Shown here one piece after another: positions 25,004-37,164 of a stretch of DNA of 64,000 nt. The notes beneath the pieces were generated by a model. That model searched no databases. It was not told where the DNA came from and saw only the letters and a program-made list of their open reading frames with translations. Location: contig OY979725.1 in assembly GCA_963855995.1 (NCBI GenBank), positions 7,636,118-7,700,117 of the forward strand, in the 5' to 3' direction. Position 1 is the stretch's first letter. Each line of letters opens with the position of its first letter. A program made the translations under genes and the position numbers. This DNA is from Muricea muricata. Its lineage: Eukaryota; Cnidaria; Anthozoa; Malacalcyonacea; Plexauridae.

Positions 25004-27337
25004 ATCGCTTCCAGAACGCTTAAAACGCGATTTTGATGATTCTGAGATCATTATTTTTTTCACTTGCAAAGAAAGTTTTAGGTTTTTCATTCCAGCATGC
25101 TGTTTCGCTCATTTCGATAGAGCACCGCAAACATGATTTCCGACTTGGTAATATGTGAAATTTCGATTTAGAAGGTGTCCTTTAGCCTTAAGTTTAGCCT
25201 TCAAAACATCATTTTAAGCTCTAAAACGATGCCGTTATTGATTTAGACAGCTTTTTTGCTATCAAATTGCTTCCAGAACGCTTAAAACGCAATTTTGATG
25301 ATTCTGAGATAACTTTTTTTACTTGCAAAGAAAGTTTTAGGTTTTTCATTCCAGCATGTTTTTTTCGCTCATTTCGACTGTTAGAGCACCGCAAACGTGA
25401 TTTTCGTCTTGGTAAGATCAGAAATTTTTATTTAGAAGGTGTCTTTTAGTCTTGAGTTTAGCCCTCAAAAAATCATTTTAAGCTCTAATACGTTGCGTTA
25501 TTGATTTAGACAAATTTTTTGCGCTCAAATCGCTTCCAGAACGCTTAAAACGCGATTTTTGATGATTCTGAGATCTTTTTTTTTCACTTGCAAATAAATT
25601 TTAGGTTTTTTATTCCGGCACGTTATTTCCCTCATTTCGATAGTTAGAGCACCACAAACATGATTCCCGTCTTCGTAAGATCAGAAATTTCGATTTAGAA
25701 GGTGTCTTTTAGTCTTGAGTTTACCCATCAACACATCATTTTAAGCTCTAAAACGATGCCGTTATTGATTTAGACAGCTTTTTTGCGCTCAAATCGCTTC
25801 CAGAACGCTTAAAACGCGATTTTGATGATTCTGAGATCATTATTTTTTTCACTTGCAAAGAAAGTTTTAGGTTTTTCGTTCCAGCATGCTGTTTCGCTCA
25901 TTTCGATAGAGCACCGCAAACATGATTTCCGACTTGGTAAGATGTGAAATTTCGATTTAGAAGGTGTCCTTTAGCCTTGAGTTTATCCTTCAAAACATCA
26001 TTTTAAGCTCTAAAACGTTGCCGTTATTTATTTGGACAGCTTTTTTGCTATCAAATTGCTTCCAGAACGCTTAAAACGAGATTTTGATCATTCTGAGATA
26101 ACGTTTTTTACTTGCAAAGAAAGTTTTAGGTTTTTCATTCCAGCATGTTTTTTTCGCTCATTTCGATAGTTAGAGGACCGCAAACATGATTTCCGACTTG
26201 GTAAGATCAGAAATTTTAATTTAGAAGGTGTCTTTTAGTCTTGAGTTCAGCCCTCAAAACATTATTTTAAGCTCTAAAACGTTGCCGTTATTTATTTGGA
26301 CAGCTTTTTTGCTTACAAATTGCTTCCAGAACGCTTAAAATGCGATTTTGATCATCCTGAGATAACTTTTTTTACTTGCAAAGAAAGTTTTAAGTTTTTC
26401 ATTCCAGCATGTTTTTTTCGCTCATTTCGATAGTTAGAGGACCGCAAACATGATTTCCGACTTGGTAAGATCAGAAATTTTTATTTAGAAGGTGTCTTTT
26501 AGTCTTGAGTTTAGCCCTCAAAACATCATTTTAAGCTCTAAAACGATGCCGTTATTGATTTAGACAGCTTTTTTGCACTCAAATCGCTTCCAGAACGCTT
26601 AAAACGCGATTTTGATGATTCTGAGATCATTATTTTTTTCACTTGCAAAGAAAGTTTTAGGTTTTTCATTCCAGCATGCTGTTTCGCTCATTTCGATAGA
26701 GCACCGCAAACATGATTTCCGACTTGGTAATATGTGAAATTTCGATTTAGAAGGTGTCCTTTAGCCTTAAGTTTAGCCTTCAAAACATCATTTTAAGCTC
26801 TAAAACGATGCCGTTATTGATTTAGACAGCTTTTTTGCTATCAAATTGCTTCCAGAACGCTTAAAACGCAATTTTGATGATTCTGAGATAACTTTTTTTA
26901 CTTGCAAAGAAAGTTTTAGGTTTTTCATTCCAGCATGTTTTTTTCGCTCATTTCGACTGTTAGAGCACCGCAAACGTGATTTTCGTCTTGGTAAGATCAG
27001 AAATTTTTATTTAGAAGGTGTCTTTTAGTCTTGAGTTTAGCCCTCAAAAAATCATTTTAAGCTCTAATACGTTGCGTTATTGATTTAGACAAATTTTTTG
27101 CGCTCAAATCGCTTCCAGAACGCTTAAAACGCGATTTTTGATGATTCTGAGATCTTTTTTTTTCACTTGCAAATAAATTTTAGGTTTTTTATTCCGGCAC
27201 GTTATTTCCCTCATTTCGATAGTTAGAGCACCACAAACATGATTCCCGACTTCGTAAGATCAGAAATTTCGATTTAGAAGGTGTCTTTTAGTCTTGAGTT
27301 TACCCATCAACACATCATTTTAAGCTCTAAAACGATG
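25004..27337. repeat. 6-monomer tandem relation, 1579-bp shift
   Basis: The monomers at about 25004-25780 recur at about 26583-27337 at a 1579-bp shift. Shared features include the rare CTTTAGCCTTAAGTTTAGCC (near 25183 and 26760), AATATGTGAAATTTCG and GACTTCGTAAGATC (as GTCTTCGTAAG near 25670). Between them, monomers marked TTTGGACAGC and GCTTACAAATTGC (about 26297) have close relatives at 28397 and 31806. Confidence 0.7.
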
Positions 27338-30300
27338 CCGTTATTGATTTAGACAGCTTTTTTGCACTCAAATCGCTTCCAGAACGCTTAAAACGCGATT
27401 TTGATGATTCTGAGATAACTTTTTTTACTTGCAAAGAAAGTTTTGAGTTTTCACTCCAGCATGCTGTTTCGCTCATTTCGATAGAGCACCGCAAACATGA
27501 TTTCCGACTTGGTAAGATGTGAAATTTCGATTTAGAAGGTGTCCTTTAGCCTTGAGTTTATCCTTCAAAACATCATTTTAAGCTCTAAAACGATGCCGTT
27601 ATTGATTTAGACAGCTTTTTTGCTATCAAATTGCTTCCAGAACGCTTAAAACGCAATTTTGATGATTCTGAGATAACTTTTTTTACTTGCAAAGAAAGTT
27701 TTAGGTTGTTCATTCCAGCATGTTTTTTTCGCTCATTTCGATAGTTAGAGCACCGCAAACATGATTTCCGACTTGGTAAGATCAGAAATTTTTATTTAGA
27801 AGGTGTCTTTTAGTCTTGAGTTTAGCCCTCAAAACATCATTTTAAGCTCTAAAACGTTGCCGTTATTGATTTAGACAGCTTTTTTGCTATCAAATGTCTT
27901 CCAGAACGCTTAAAAGGCGATTTTTATGATTCTGAAATAACTTTTTTTACTTGCAAAGAACGTTTTAGGTTTTTCATTCCAGCATGTCGTTTCGCTCATT
28001 TCGATGGTTAGGGCACCGCAAACATGATTCTCGACTTGGTAAAATCAAAAATTTCGATTTAAAAGGTGTCTTTTAGTCTTGAGTTTAGCCCTCAAAACAT
28101 CATTTTAAGCTCTAAAACGTTGCCGTTATTTATTTGGACAGCTTTTTTGCTATCAAATTGCTTCCAGAACGCTTAAAACGAGATTTTGATCATTCTGAGA
28201 TAACGTTTTTTACTTGCAAAGAAAGTTTTAGGTTTTTCATTCCAGCATGTTTTTTTCGCTCATTTCGATAGTTAGAGGACCGCAAACATGATTTCCGACT
28301 TGGTAAGATCAGAAATTTTAATTTAGAAGGTGTCTTTTAGTCTTGAGTTCAGCCCTCAAAACATCATTTTAAGCTCTAAAACGTTGCCGTTATTTATTTG
28401 GACAGCTTTTTTTCTTACAAATTGCTTCCAGAACGCTTAAAATGCGATTTTGATCATCCTGAGATAACTTTTTTTACTTGCAAAGAAAGTTTTAAGTTTT
28501 TCATTCCAGCATGTTTTTTTCGCTCATTCCAATAGTTAGAGGACCGCAAACATGATTTCCGACTTGGTAAGATCAGAAATTTTTATTTAGAAGGTGTCTT
28601 TTAGTCTTGAGTTTAGCCCTCAAAACATCATTTTAAGCTCTAAAACGTTGCCGTTATTGATTTAAACAGCTTTTTCGCTCAAATCGCTTCCAGAACCCCT
28701 AAAACACGATTTTGATGATTCTGAGATCATTTTTTTTCACTTGCAAAGAAAGTTTTAAGTTTTTCATTCCAGCATGTTGTTTCGCTCTTTTCGATAGAGC
28801 ACCGCAAACATGATTTCTGACTTGGTAAGATGTGAAATTTCGATTTTGAAGGTGTCCTTTAGCCTTCAGTTTAGCTTTCAAAACATCATTTTAAGCTCTA
28901 AAACGATGCCGTTATTGATTTAGACAGCTTTTTTGCTATCAAATTCTTCCAGAACGCTTAAAACGCGATTTTGATGATTCTGAGATAACTTTTTTTACTT
29001 GCAAAGAAAGTTTTAGGTTTTTCATTCCAGCAAGTTTTTTTCGCTCATTTCGATAGTTAGAGGACGGCAAACATGATTTCCGACTTGGCAAGATCAAAAA
29101 TTTTTATTTAGAAGGTGTCTTTTAGTCTTGAGTTTAGCCCTCAAAACATCATTTTAAGCTCTAAAACGTTGCCGTTATTGATTTAGACAACTTTTTTGCG
29201 CTCAAATCGCTTCATGAACGCTTAAAAAGCGATTTTGCTTATTCTGAGATCACTTTTTTTCACTTGCAAAGAATGTTTTAGCTTTTTCATTCAACATTTT
29301 ATTTCACTCGTTTCGACAGTTAGAGCACCGTCAACTTGATTCCCGACTTGGCAAGATCAGAAATTTCGATTTAGAAGGTGTCTTTTAGTCTTGAGTTTAG
29401 CCCGCAAAACATCATTTTAAGCTCTAAAACGATTCCGTTATTGATTTAGACAGCTTTTTTGCGCTCAAATCGCTTCCAGAACGCTTAAAACGCGATTTTG
29501 ATGATTCTGATATCATTTTTTTTCACTTGCAAAGAAACTTTTTGGTTTTTTATTGCAGCACGTTATTTCGCTCATTTCGAAAGTTAGAGCACCGCAAACA
29601 TGATTCTCGACTTGGTAAGATCAGAAATTTCGATTTAGAAGGTGTCTTTTAGTCTTGAGTTTAGCCCTCAAAACATCATTTTAAGCTCTAAAACGATGCC
29701 GTTATTGATTTAGACAGCTTTTTTGCATTCAAATCGCTTCCAGAACGCTTAAAACGCGATTTTGATGATTCTGAGATCATTATTTTTTTCACTTGCAAAG
29801 AAAGTTTTAGGTTTTTCATTCCAGCATGCTGTTTCGCTCATTTCGATAGAGCACCGCAAACATGATTTCCGACTTGGTAATATGTGAAATTTCGATTTAG
29901 AAGGTGTCCTTTAGCCTTGAGTTTAGCCTTCAAAACATCATTTTAAGCTCTAAAACGATGCCGTTATTCATTTAGACAGCTTTTTTGCTATCAAATTGCT
30001 TCCAGAACGCTTAAAACGCAATTTTGATGATTCTGAGATAACTTTTTTTACTTGCAAAGAAAGTTTTAGGTTTTTCATTCCAGCATGTTTTTTTCGCTCA
30101 TTTCGACTGTTAGAGCACCGCAAACGTGATTTTCGTCTTGGTAAGATCAGAAATTTTTATTTAGAAGGTGTCTTTTAGTCTTGAGTTTAGCCCTCAAAAA
30201 ATCAATTTAAGCTTTAATACGTTGCGTTATTGATTTAGACAAATCTTTTGCGCTCAAATCGCTTCCAGAACGCTTAAAACGCGATTTTTGATGATTCTGA

Positions 30301-30745
30301 GATCTTTTTTTTTCACTTGCAAATAAATTTTAGGTTTTTTATTCCGGCACGTTATTTCCCTCATTTCGATAGTTAGAGCACCACAAACATGGTTCCCGAC
30401 TTCGTAAGATCAGAAATTTCGATTTAGAAGGTGTCTTTTAGTCTTGAGTTTACCCATCAACACATCATTTTAAGCTCTAAAACGATGCCGTTATTGATTT
30501 AGACAGCTTTTTTGCACTCAAATCGCTTCCAGAACGCTTAAAACGCGATTTTGATGATTCTGAGTTAACTTTTTTTACTTGCAAAGAAAGTTTTGAAATT
30601 TCACTCCAGCATGCTGTTTCGCTCATTTCGATAGAGCACCGCAAACATGATTTCCGACTTGGTAAGATGTGAAATTTCGATTTAGAAGGTGTCTTTTAGT
30701 CTTGAGTTTAGCCCTCAAAAAACCATTTTAAGCTCTAAAACGATG
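27338..30745. repeat. 13-monomer higher-order unit, copy 1 (3408 bp)
   Basis: Phased to CCGTTATT at 27338; the equivalent point recurs at 30746. Matching landmarks at +3408 include the CTTCAGTTTAGCTTTC tail (28863 and 32271), the CCAGCAAGTTTTTTTC monomer, the CTTCATGAACGC monomer (29169 and 32577), and the AACCCCTAAAACACG monomer. It contains one monomer at about 29700-29960 (GCATTCAAATCGC, GATAGAGCACC) that has no counterpart in the following copy. Confidence 0.85.
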
Positions 30746-33700
30746 CCGTTATTGATTTAGACAGCTTTTTTTCTATCAAATCGCTTCCAGAACGCTTAAA
30801 ACGCGATTTTGATGATTCTGAGATAACTTTTTTTACTTGCAAAGAAAGTTTTGAGTTTTCACTACAGCATGCTGTTTCGCTCATTTCGATAGAGCACCGC
30901 AAACATGATTTCCGACTTGGTAAGATGTGAAATTTCGATTTAGAAGGTGTCCTTTAGCCTTGAGTTTATCCTTCAAAACATCATTTTAAGCTCTAAAACG
31001 ATGCCGTTATTGATTTAGACAGCTTTTTTGCTATCAAATTGCTTCCAGAACGCTTAAAACGCAATTTTGATGATTCTGAGATAACTTTTTTTACTTGCAA
31101 AGAAAGTTTTAGGTTTTTCATTCCAGCATGTTTTTTTCGCTCATTTCGATAGTTAGAGGACCGCAAACATGATTTCCGACTTGGTAAGATCAGAAATTTT
31201 TATTTAGAAGGTGTCTTTTAGTCTTGAGTTTAGCCCTCAAAACATCATTTTAAGCTCTAAAACGTTGCCGTTATTGATTTAGACAGCTTTTTTGCTATCA
31301 AATGTCTTCCAGAACGCTTAAAAGGCGATTTTTATGATTCTGAAATAACTTTTTTTACTTGCAAAGAAAGTTTTAGGTTTTTCATTCCAGCATGTCGTTT
31401 CGCTCATTTCGATGGTTAGGGCACCGCAAACATGATTCCCGACTTGGTAAAATCAAAAATTTCGATTTAAAAGGTGTCTTTTAGTCTTGAGTTTAGCCCT
31501 CAAAACATCATTTTAAGCTCTAAAACGTTGCCGTTATTTATTTGGACAGCTTTTTTGCTATCAAATTGCTTCCAGAACGCTTAAAACGAGATTTTGATCA
31601 TTCTGAGATAACGTTTTTTACTTGCAAAGAAAGTTTTAGGTTTTTCATTCCAGCATGTTTTTTTCGCTCATTTCGATAGTTAGAGGACCGCAAACATGAT
31701 TTCCGACTTGGTAAGATCAGAAATTTTAATTTAGAAGGTGTCTTTTAGTCTTGAGTTCAGCCCTCAAAACATCATTTTAAGCTCTAAAACGTTGCCGTTA
31801 TTTATTTGGACAGCTTTTTTGCTTACAAATTGCTTCCAGAACGCTTAAAATGCGATTTTGATCATCCTGAGATAACTTTTTTTACTTGCAAAGAAAGTTT
31901 TAAGTTTTTCATTCCAGCATGTTTTTTTCGCTCATTTCGATGGTTAGAGGACCGCAAACATGATTTCCGACTTGGTAAGATCAGAAATTTTTATTTAGAA
32001 GGTGTCTTTTAGTCTTGAGTTTAGCCCTCAAAACATCATTTTAAGCTCTAAAACGTTGCCGTTATTGATTTAAACAGCTTTTTCGCTCAAATCGCTTCCA
32101 GAACCCCTAAAACACGATTTTGATGATTCTGAGATCATTTTTTTTCACTTGCAAAGAAAGTTTTAAGTTTTTCATTCCAGCATGTTGTTTCGCTCATTTC
32201 GATAGAGCATCGCAAACATGATTTCTGACTTGGTAAGATGTGAAATTTCGATTTTGAAGGTGTCCTTTAGCCTTCAGTTTAGCTTTCAAAACATCATTTT
32301 AAGCTCTAAAACGATGCCGTTATTGATTTAGACAGCTTTTTTGCTATCAAATTCTTCCAGAACGCTTAAAACGCGATTTTGATGATTCTGAGATAACTTT
32401 TTTTACTTGCAAAGAAAGTTTTAGGTTTTTCATTCCAGCAAGTTTTTTTCGCTCATTTCGATAGTTAGAGGACGGCAAACATGATTTCCGACTTGGCAAG
32501 ATCAAAAATTTTTATTTAGAAGGTGTCTTTTAGTCTTAAGTTTAGCCCTCAAAACATCATTTTAAGCTCTAAAACGTTGCCGTTATTGATTTAGAAAACT
32601 TTTTTGCGCTCAAATCGCTTCATGAACGCTTAAAAAGCGATTTTGCTTATTCTGAGATCACTTTTTTTCACTTGCAAAGAATGTTTTAGCTTTTTCATTC
32701 AACATTTTATTTCACTCGTTTCGACAGTTAGAGCACCGTCAACTTGATTCCCGACTTGGCAAGATCAGAAATTTCGATTTAGAAGGTGTCTTTTAGTCTT
32801 GAGTTTAGCCCGCAAAACATCATTTTAAGCTCTAAAACGATTCCGTTATTGATTTAGACAGCTTTTTTGCGCTCAAATCGCTTCCAGAACGCTTAAAACG
32901 CGATTTTGATGATTCTGATATCATTTTTTTTCACTTGCAAAGAAACTTTTTGGTTTTTTATTGCAGCACGTTATTTCGCTCATTTCGAAAGTTAGAGCAC
33001 CGCAAACATGATTCTCGACTTGGTAAGATCAGAAATTTCGATTTAGAAGGTGTCTTTCAGTCTTGAGTTTAGCCTTCAAAACATCATTTTAAGCTCTAAA
33101 ACGATGCCGTTATTGATTTAGACAGCTTTTTTGCTATCAAATTGCTTCCAGAACGCTTAAAACGCAATTTTGATGATTCTGAGATAACTTTTTTTACTTG
33201 CAAAGAAAGTTTTAGGTTTTTCATTCCAGCATGTTTTTTTCGCTCATTTCGACTGTTAGAGCACCGCAAACGTGATTTTCGTCTTGGTAAGATCAGAAAT
33301 TTTTATTTAGAAGGTGTCTTTTAGTCTTGAGTTTAGCCCTCAAAAAATCAATTTAAGCTTTAATACGTTGCGTTATTGATTTAGACAAATTTTTTGCGCT
33401 CAAATCGCTTCCAGAACGCTTAAAACGCGATTTTTGATGATTCTGAGATCTTTTTTTTTCACTTGCAAATAAATTTTAGGTTTTTTATTCCGGCACGTTA
33501 TTTCCCTCATTTCGATAGTTAGAGCACCACAAACATGGTTCCCGACTTCGTAAGATCAGAAATTTCGATTTAGAAGGTGTCTTTTAGTCTTGAGTTTACC
33601 CATCAACACATCATTTTAAGCTCTAAAACGATGCCGTTATTGATTTAGACAGCTTTTTTGCACTCAAATCGCTTCCAGAACGCTTAAAACGCGATTTTGA

Positions 33701-33891
33701 TGATTCTGAGATAACTTTTTTTACTTGCAAAGAAAGTTTGGAGATTTCACTCCAGCATGCTGTTTCGCTCATTTCGATAGAGCACCGCAAACATGATTTC
33801 CGACTTGGTAAGATGTGAAATTTCGATTTAGAAGGTGTCCTTTAGCCTTGAGTTTAGCCTTCAAAACATCATTTTAAGCTCTAAAACGATG
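30746..33891. repeat. 13-monomer higher-order unit, copy 2 with one monomer lost (3146 bp)
   Basis: Follows copy 1 at a 3408-bp shift up to about 33063, after which the shift becomes 3146 bp, exactly one monomer less. The junction monomer reads as one type up to TCTTGAGTTTAGCC and as the next type from TTCAAAACATC, so the crossover lies within about 33063-33075. The remainder (33076-33891) matches the end of copy 1, including the GACTTCGTAAGATC monomer with CATGGTTCCCGAC (30390 and 33536). Confidence 0.85.
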
Positions 33892-35893
33892 CCGTTATTG
33901 ATTTAGACAGCTTTTTTGCTATCAAATTGCTTCCAGAACGCTTAAAACGCAATTTTGATGATTCTGAGATAACTTTTTTTACTTGCAAAGAAAGTTTTAG
34001 GTTTTTCATTCCAGCATGTTTTTTTCGCTCATTTCGACTGTTAGAGCACCGCAAACATGATTTTCGTCTTGGTAAGATCAAAAATTTCGATTTAGAAGGT
34101 GTCTTTTAGTCTTGAGTTTAGCCCTTAAAACATCATTTTAAGCTCTAAAACGTTGCCGTTATGTATTTAGACAAATTTTTTTCGCTCAAATCGCTACCAG
34201 AACGCTTAAAAAGCGATTTTGATGATCTGAGATCACATTTTTTCACTTGCAAAGAATGTTTTAGCTGTTTCATTCAACATTTTATTTCGCTCATTTCGAC
34301 AGTTAGAGCACCGCAAACATGATTTTCGTCTTGGTAAGATCAGAAATTCTATTTAGAAGGTGCTTTTAGTCTTGAGTTTAGCCCTCAAAACATCATTTAA
34401 AGCTCTAAAACGATGCTGTTATTGATTTAAACAGCTTTTTTGCGCTCAAATCGCTTCAAGAACGCTTAAAACGAAATTTTGATGATTCTGAGATCATTTT
34501 TTTTCACTTGCAAAGAAAGTTTTAGGTTTTCTATTCCAGCATGTTGTTTCGCTCATTTCGATAGTTAGGGCACCACAAAAATGATACCCGACTTGGTAAG
34601 ATCAGAAATTTCGATTTAGAAGGTATCTTATAGTCTTGAGTTGAACCCGCAAAACATCATTTAAAGCTCAAAAACGTATCCGTCATTGATTTAGAACGCT
34701 TTTTTGCTATCAAATTGCTTCCAGAACGCTTAAAACGCGATTTTGATGATTCTGAGATCATTATTTTTTTCACTTGCAAAGAAAGTTTTAGGTTTTTCAT
34801 TCCAGCATGCTGTTTCACTCATTTCGATAGAGCACCGCAAACATGATTTCCGACTTGGTAAGATGTGAAGTTTCGATTTAGAAGGTAACTTTACCCTTGA
34901 GTTTAGCCTTCAAAACATCATTTTAAGCTCAAAAACGATGCCGTTATTGATTTAGACAGCTTTTTTGCTATCAAATATCTTCCAGAACGCTTAAAACGCA
35001 ATTTTGATGATTCTGAGATAACTTTTTTTACTTGCAAAGAAAGTTTTAGGTTTTTCATTCCAGCATGTTTTTTTCGCTCATTTCGACTGTTAGAGCACCG
35101 CAAACATGATTTTCGTCTTGGTAAGATCAGAAATTTTTATTTAGAAGGTGTCTTTTAGTCTTGAGTTTAGCCCTCAAAACATCATTTTAAGCTCTAAAAC
35201 GTTGCCGTTATTGATTTAGACAACTTTTTTGCGCTCAAATCGCTTCATGAACGCTTAAAAAGCGATTTTGATTATTCTGAGATCACTTTTTTTCACTTGC
35301 AAAGAATGTTTTAGCTTTTTCATTCAACATTTTATTTCACTCATTTCGACAGTTAGAGCACCGCAAACTTGATTCCCGACTTGGTAAGATCAAAAATTTC
35401 GATTTAGAAGGTGTCTTTTAGTCTTGAGTTTAGCCCGCAAAACATCATTTTAAGCTCTAAAACGATTTCGTTATTGATTTTGACAGCTTTTTTGCGCTCA
35501 AATTGCTTCCAAAACGCTTAAAACGCGATTTTGATGATTCTGAGATCATTTTTTTTCACTTGCAAAGAAAGTTTTAGGTTTTTTATTGCAGCACGTTATT
35601 TCGCTCATTTCGATAGTTAGAGCACCACAAACATGATTCCCAACTTGGTAAGATCAGAAATTTCGATTTAGAAGGTGTCTTTTAGTCTTGAGTTTAGCCC
35701 TCAAAACATCATTTTAAGCTCTAAAACGATGCCGTTATTGATTTAGACAGCTTTTTTGCACTCAAATCGCTTCCAGAACGCATAAAACGCGACTTTGATG
35801 ATTCTGAGATCATTATTTTTTTCACTTACAAAGAAAGTTTTAGGTTTTTCATTCCAGCATGCTGTTTCGCTCATTTTGATAGAGCACCGCAAA
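33892..35893. repeat. Array segment leading to the insertion site
   Basis: From about 34150 it follows the 6-monomer order of 20750-22320: ACAAATTTTTTTCGC, CGATGCTGTTATTG near 34412, ACGTATCCGTCATTG, ACGCAATTTT, CTTCATGAACGC, TTATTGCAG. The last monomer starts at 35733 and is cut by the island after CACCGCAAA at 35893. That monomer carries single-base changes of its own (CGCATAAAACGCGAC, CACTTACAAAG, TCATTTTGATAG). Confidence 0.75.
35891..35893. other. Left target-site duplication (AAA)
   Basis: The AAA before the left terminal repeat matches the AAA after the right one at 39090-39092. Intact monomers have GCAAACATG here, with only one AAA. Because the next base is C on both sides, a 4-bp AAAC reading is possible, but it would make the element ends asymmetric. 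Confidence 0.6.
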
Positions 35894-35928
35894 CACGCCT
35901 GGCATTTTTGAATGCGAAATCGCTAGTT
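35894..35928 (+). repeat. Left terminal inverted repeat of the insertion
   Basis: The 35 bp begin CACGCCTGGCATTTTTG. Compared with the reverse complement of 39055-39089, mismatches fall at positions 10 (C/T), 18 (A/C) and 27 (T/A); the match stops immediately after CGCTAGTT. The agreement of both outer ends with the exact edge of the satellite sequence is the main evidence that this is a transposon boundary. Confidence 0.85.
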
Positions 35929-36594
35929 CGCCTGTACGCAAATCCAGCGGTTATTCCGCAAAAAATATCCAATAACTTTAGCTTACACCAAGTATTCTTC
36001 ATTATTGATTCAAAATGGCGAACAAATTTTATTTGCACGAAATCGCAAATTACAATAAGACAAGAGAAGCACAATACTATGGCAAGGAAGATGAAGGGAT
36101 TTAAGTTTTTAAGAAAGTATTGTACAAATGCTACAGCAGGACAATTGTCTATGCCACGTTTCCTTTTCTGTAAAGGCTTCTTCGATTAAATATTGGAGAG
36201 AGTGGAGTGGTGGACAGTCACAATTGCAGTGAATGGCTGAATGCTGGCAAATTTTGCCAAAATCTTCTTGTCGTGTCACAGTACACAATTGGATACTTTG
36301 TTTACAAGTTTTTACTCGTCAGGAAGTGATCACAAGAAATATGAAAACAATATTCTATCTTGTAATACATTAGCTACTAAACTAGTGCAAGAATGAATTT
36401 GTATCAAACAGTATGGCCATAGCAATACACAATATAAAAGCAGAAAGATTTTATGAAAGACATTCTCATCGTGCAAGTCTCTACAGTTTCGTCATACAAC
36501 AACTGATGCTTTGTTAGTTAGGGTGTACATATATTATTATAGTTTATTATATAAAGTACAGTGCTTTATAAGGAATTCGGGCACTGATAAAACT
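35929..36594. other. Left interior of the insertion, no gene recognised
   Basis: Unique sequence. The first 250 bp are moderately CpG-containing. A short ATG frame at 36079-36189 encodes 36 residues starting MARKMKGFKFLRKYC; it has no family resemblance that I recognise and no supporting context. The motif AGGCTTCTTCG at 36174-36184 recurs inverted near the right end (38754-38764). From about 36200 the base composition becomes strongly A+T-rich. No promoter or terminator can be assigned. Confidence 0.5.
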
Positions 36595-36595
36595 G

Positions 36596-36617
36596 ATAAT
36601 CTCACATGTGAGATTAT
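36596..36617. repeat. Perfect 22-bp palindrome
   Basis: ATAATCTCACA followed by its exact reverse complement TGTGAGATTAT. A shorter palindrome, TTTCACATGTGAAA (36627-36640), lies ten bases downstream with the same CACATGTG centre. This could form a cruciform or be a binding site for a dimeric protein, but no function can be assigned. Confidence 0.75.
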
Positions 36618-36724
36618 TTATGATGATTTCACATGTGAAAATTATCGCTTTTCAAACAATCACCAATCATAGCTTCTGTACATTTTATATTGGTGGAAAA
36701 CCTGTAGTTTATATAATAAACAGA

Positions 36725-36844
36725 AAAATACATGGGTGCTTGGAAATACCAGATTTATTTCTCATATTGAACATGATATTTCTCATGATATATCATGTTC
36801 AACACTCGAAATACATCTGGTATTTCTGCGCAGCCATGTATAAT
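36725..36844. repeat. Long imperfect hairpin, 55-bp arms and 10-bp loop
   Basis: The left arm 36725-36779 pairs with the right arm 36790-36844; I count 44 matches of 55 with no gap. Best stretches are GAAATACCAGAT and TTGAACATGATAT. The loop is TTCTCATGAT. A 120-bp fold-back of this sort resembles a small miniature inverted-repeat element (MITE) nested in the larger insertion, or a hairpin-forming transcript. I saw no clear target duplication around it. Confidence 0.75.
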
Positions 36845-37047
36845 ACTCTATATCATTGGTTTGAATTAGACCAGCAAAAGATAAAAAGCAAAATTGATTT
36901 TTATTTTATATAGTTAATTACTGTAATGTACACAATGGTTACAAGCTTTGTACATTTAAAATTAAATACTGAATAAATTGTCTTAAATTCATATATTGTC
37001 ATAGTTTGCTTTGGACTCAATGTTTCAAACAGTTAGTATACATAGGC
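36845..37047. other. A+T-rich interior, nothing recognised
   Basis: Unique A+T-rich sequence between the 55-bp hairpin and the next inverted repeat. No open frame of note, no RNA gene, no repeat. Confidence 0.5.
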
Positions 37048-37164
37048 TTCCCTTGACAAGTAAAAGTAATAGTCTATTATTTATAATTCAGCTTTGTGTA
37101 ATGAAGTAGTGGGGACATGTTCAGTATTACCCACTATGAAACCAATTTTACTTGCCAAGGGGAA
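37048..37164. repeat. Inverted-repeat element of about 117 bp
   Basis: TTCCCTTGACAAGTAAAAG at 37048-37066 pairs with the reverse complement of TTTTACTTGCCAAGGGGAA at 37146-37164, with one gap and few mismatches. Inside it a second small stem (TAGTGGG 37107-37113 with CCCACTA 37130-37136) could form. It looks like a second small fold-back element nested in the insertion. Evidence is structural only. Confidence 0.55.

Larger units (their letters stand above)
1..35893. repeat. Left satellite array, ~263-bp monomer, about 136 copies
   Basis: The whole interval is one head-to-tail satellite. Successive copies of the landmark CCGTTATT start at 1, 264, 528, 789, 1052, 1316, 1580 and 1843, giving spacings of 261-264 bp. 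Every monomer carries the same ordered landmarks: GATTTAGACAGC, then CCAGAACGCTTAAAACGCG, TTGCAAAGAA, TTCATTCCAGCA, CACCGCAAACATGATT, GACTTGGTAAGATCA, ATTTAGAAGG, TCTTGAGTTTAGCC and AAGCTCTAAAACG. I saw no inverted monomer anywhere, so orientation is uniform. Monomers fall into subtypes marked by linked changes and are arranged in multi-monomer blocks, listed separately. No gene, RNA gene, promoter or mobile element was recognised in this array. Satellite nature is direct observation; a centromeric or pericentromeric role is inference only. Confidence 0.98.

Noticed and set aside
36079-36189. 36-codon ATG frame near the left end of the insertion
   Set aside because: Too short, no recognised family, and no splice, promoter or polyadenylation context that I could support.
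36608-36913. 101-codon frame over the fold-back hairpin
   Set aside because: It starts at GTG, runs through both arms of an inverted repeat and has no family resemblance.
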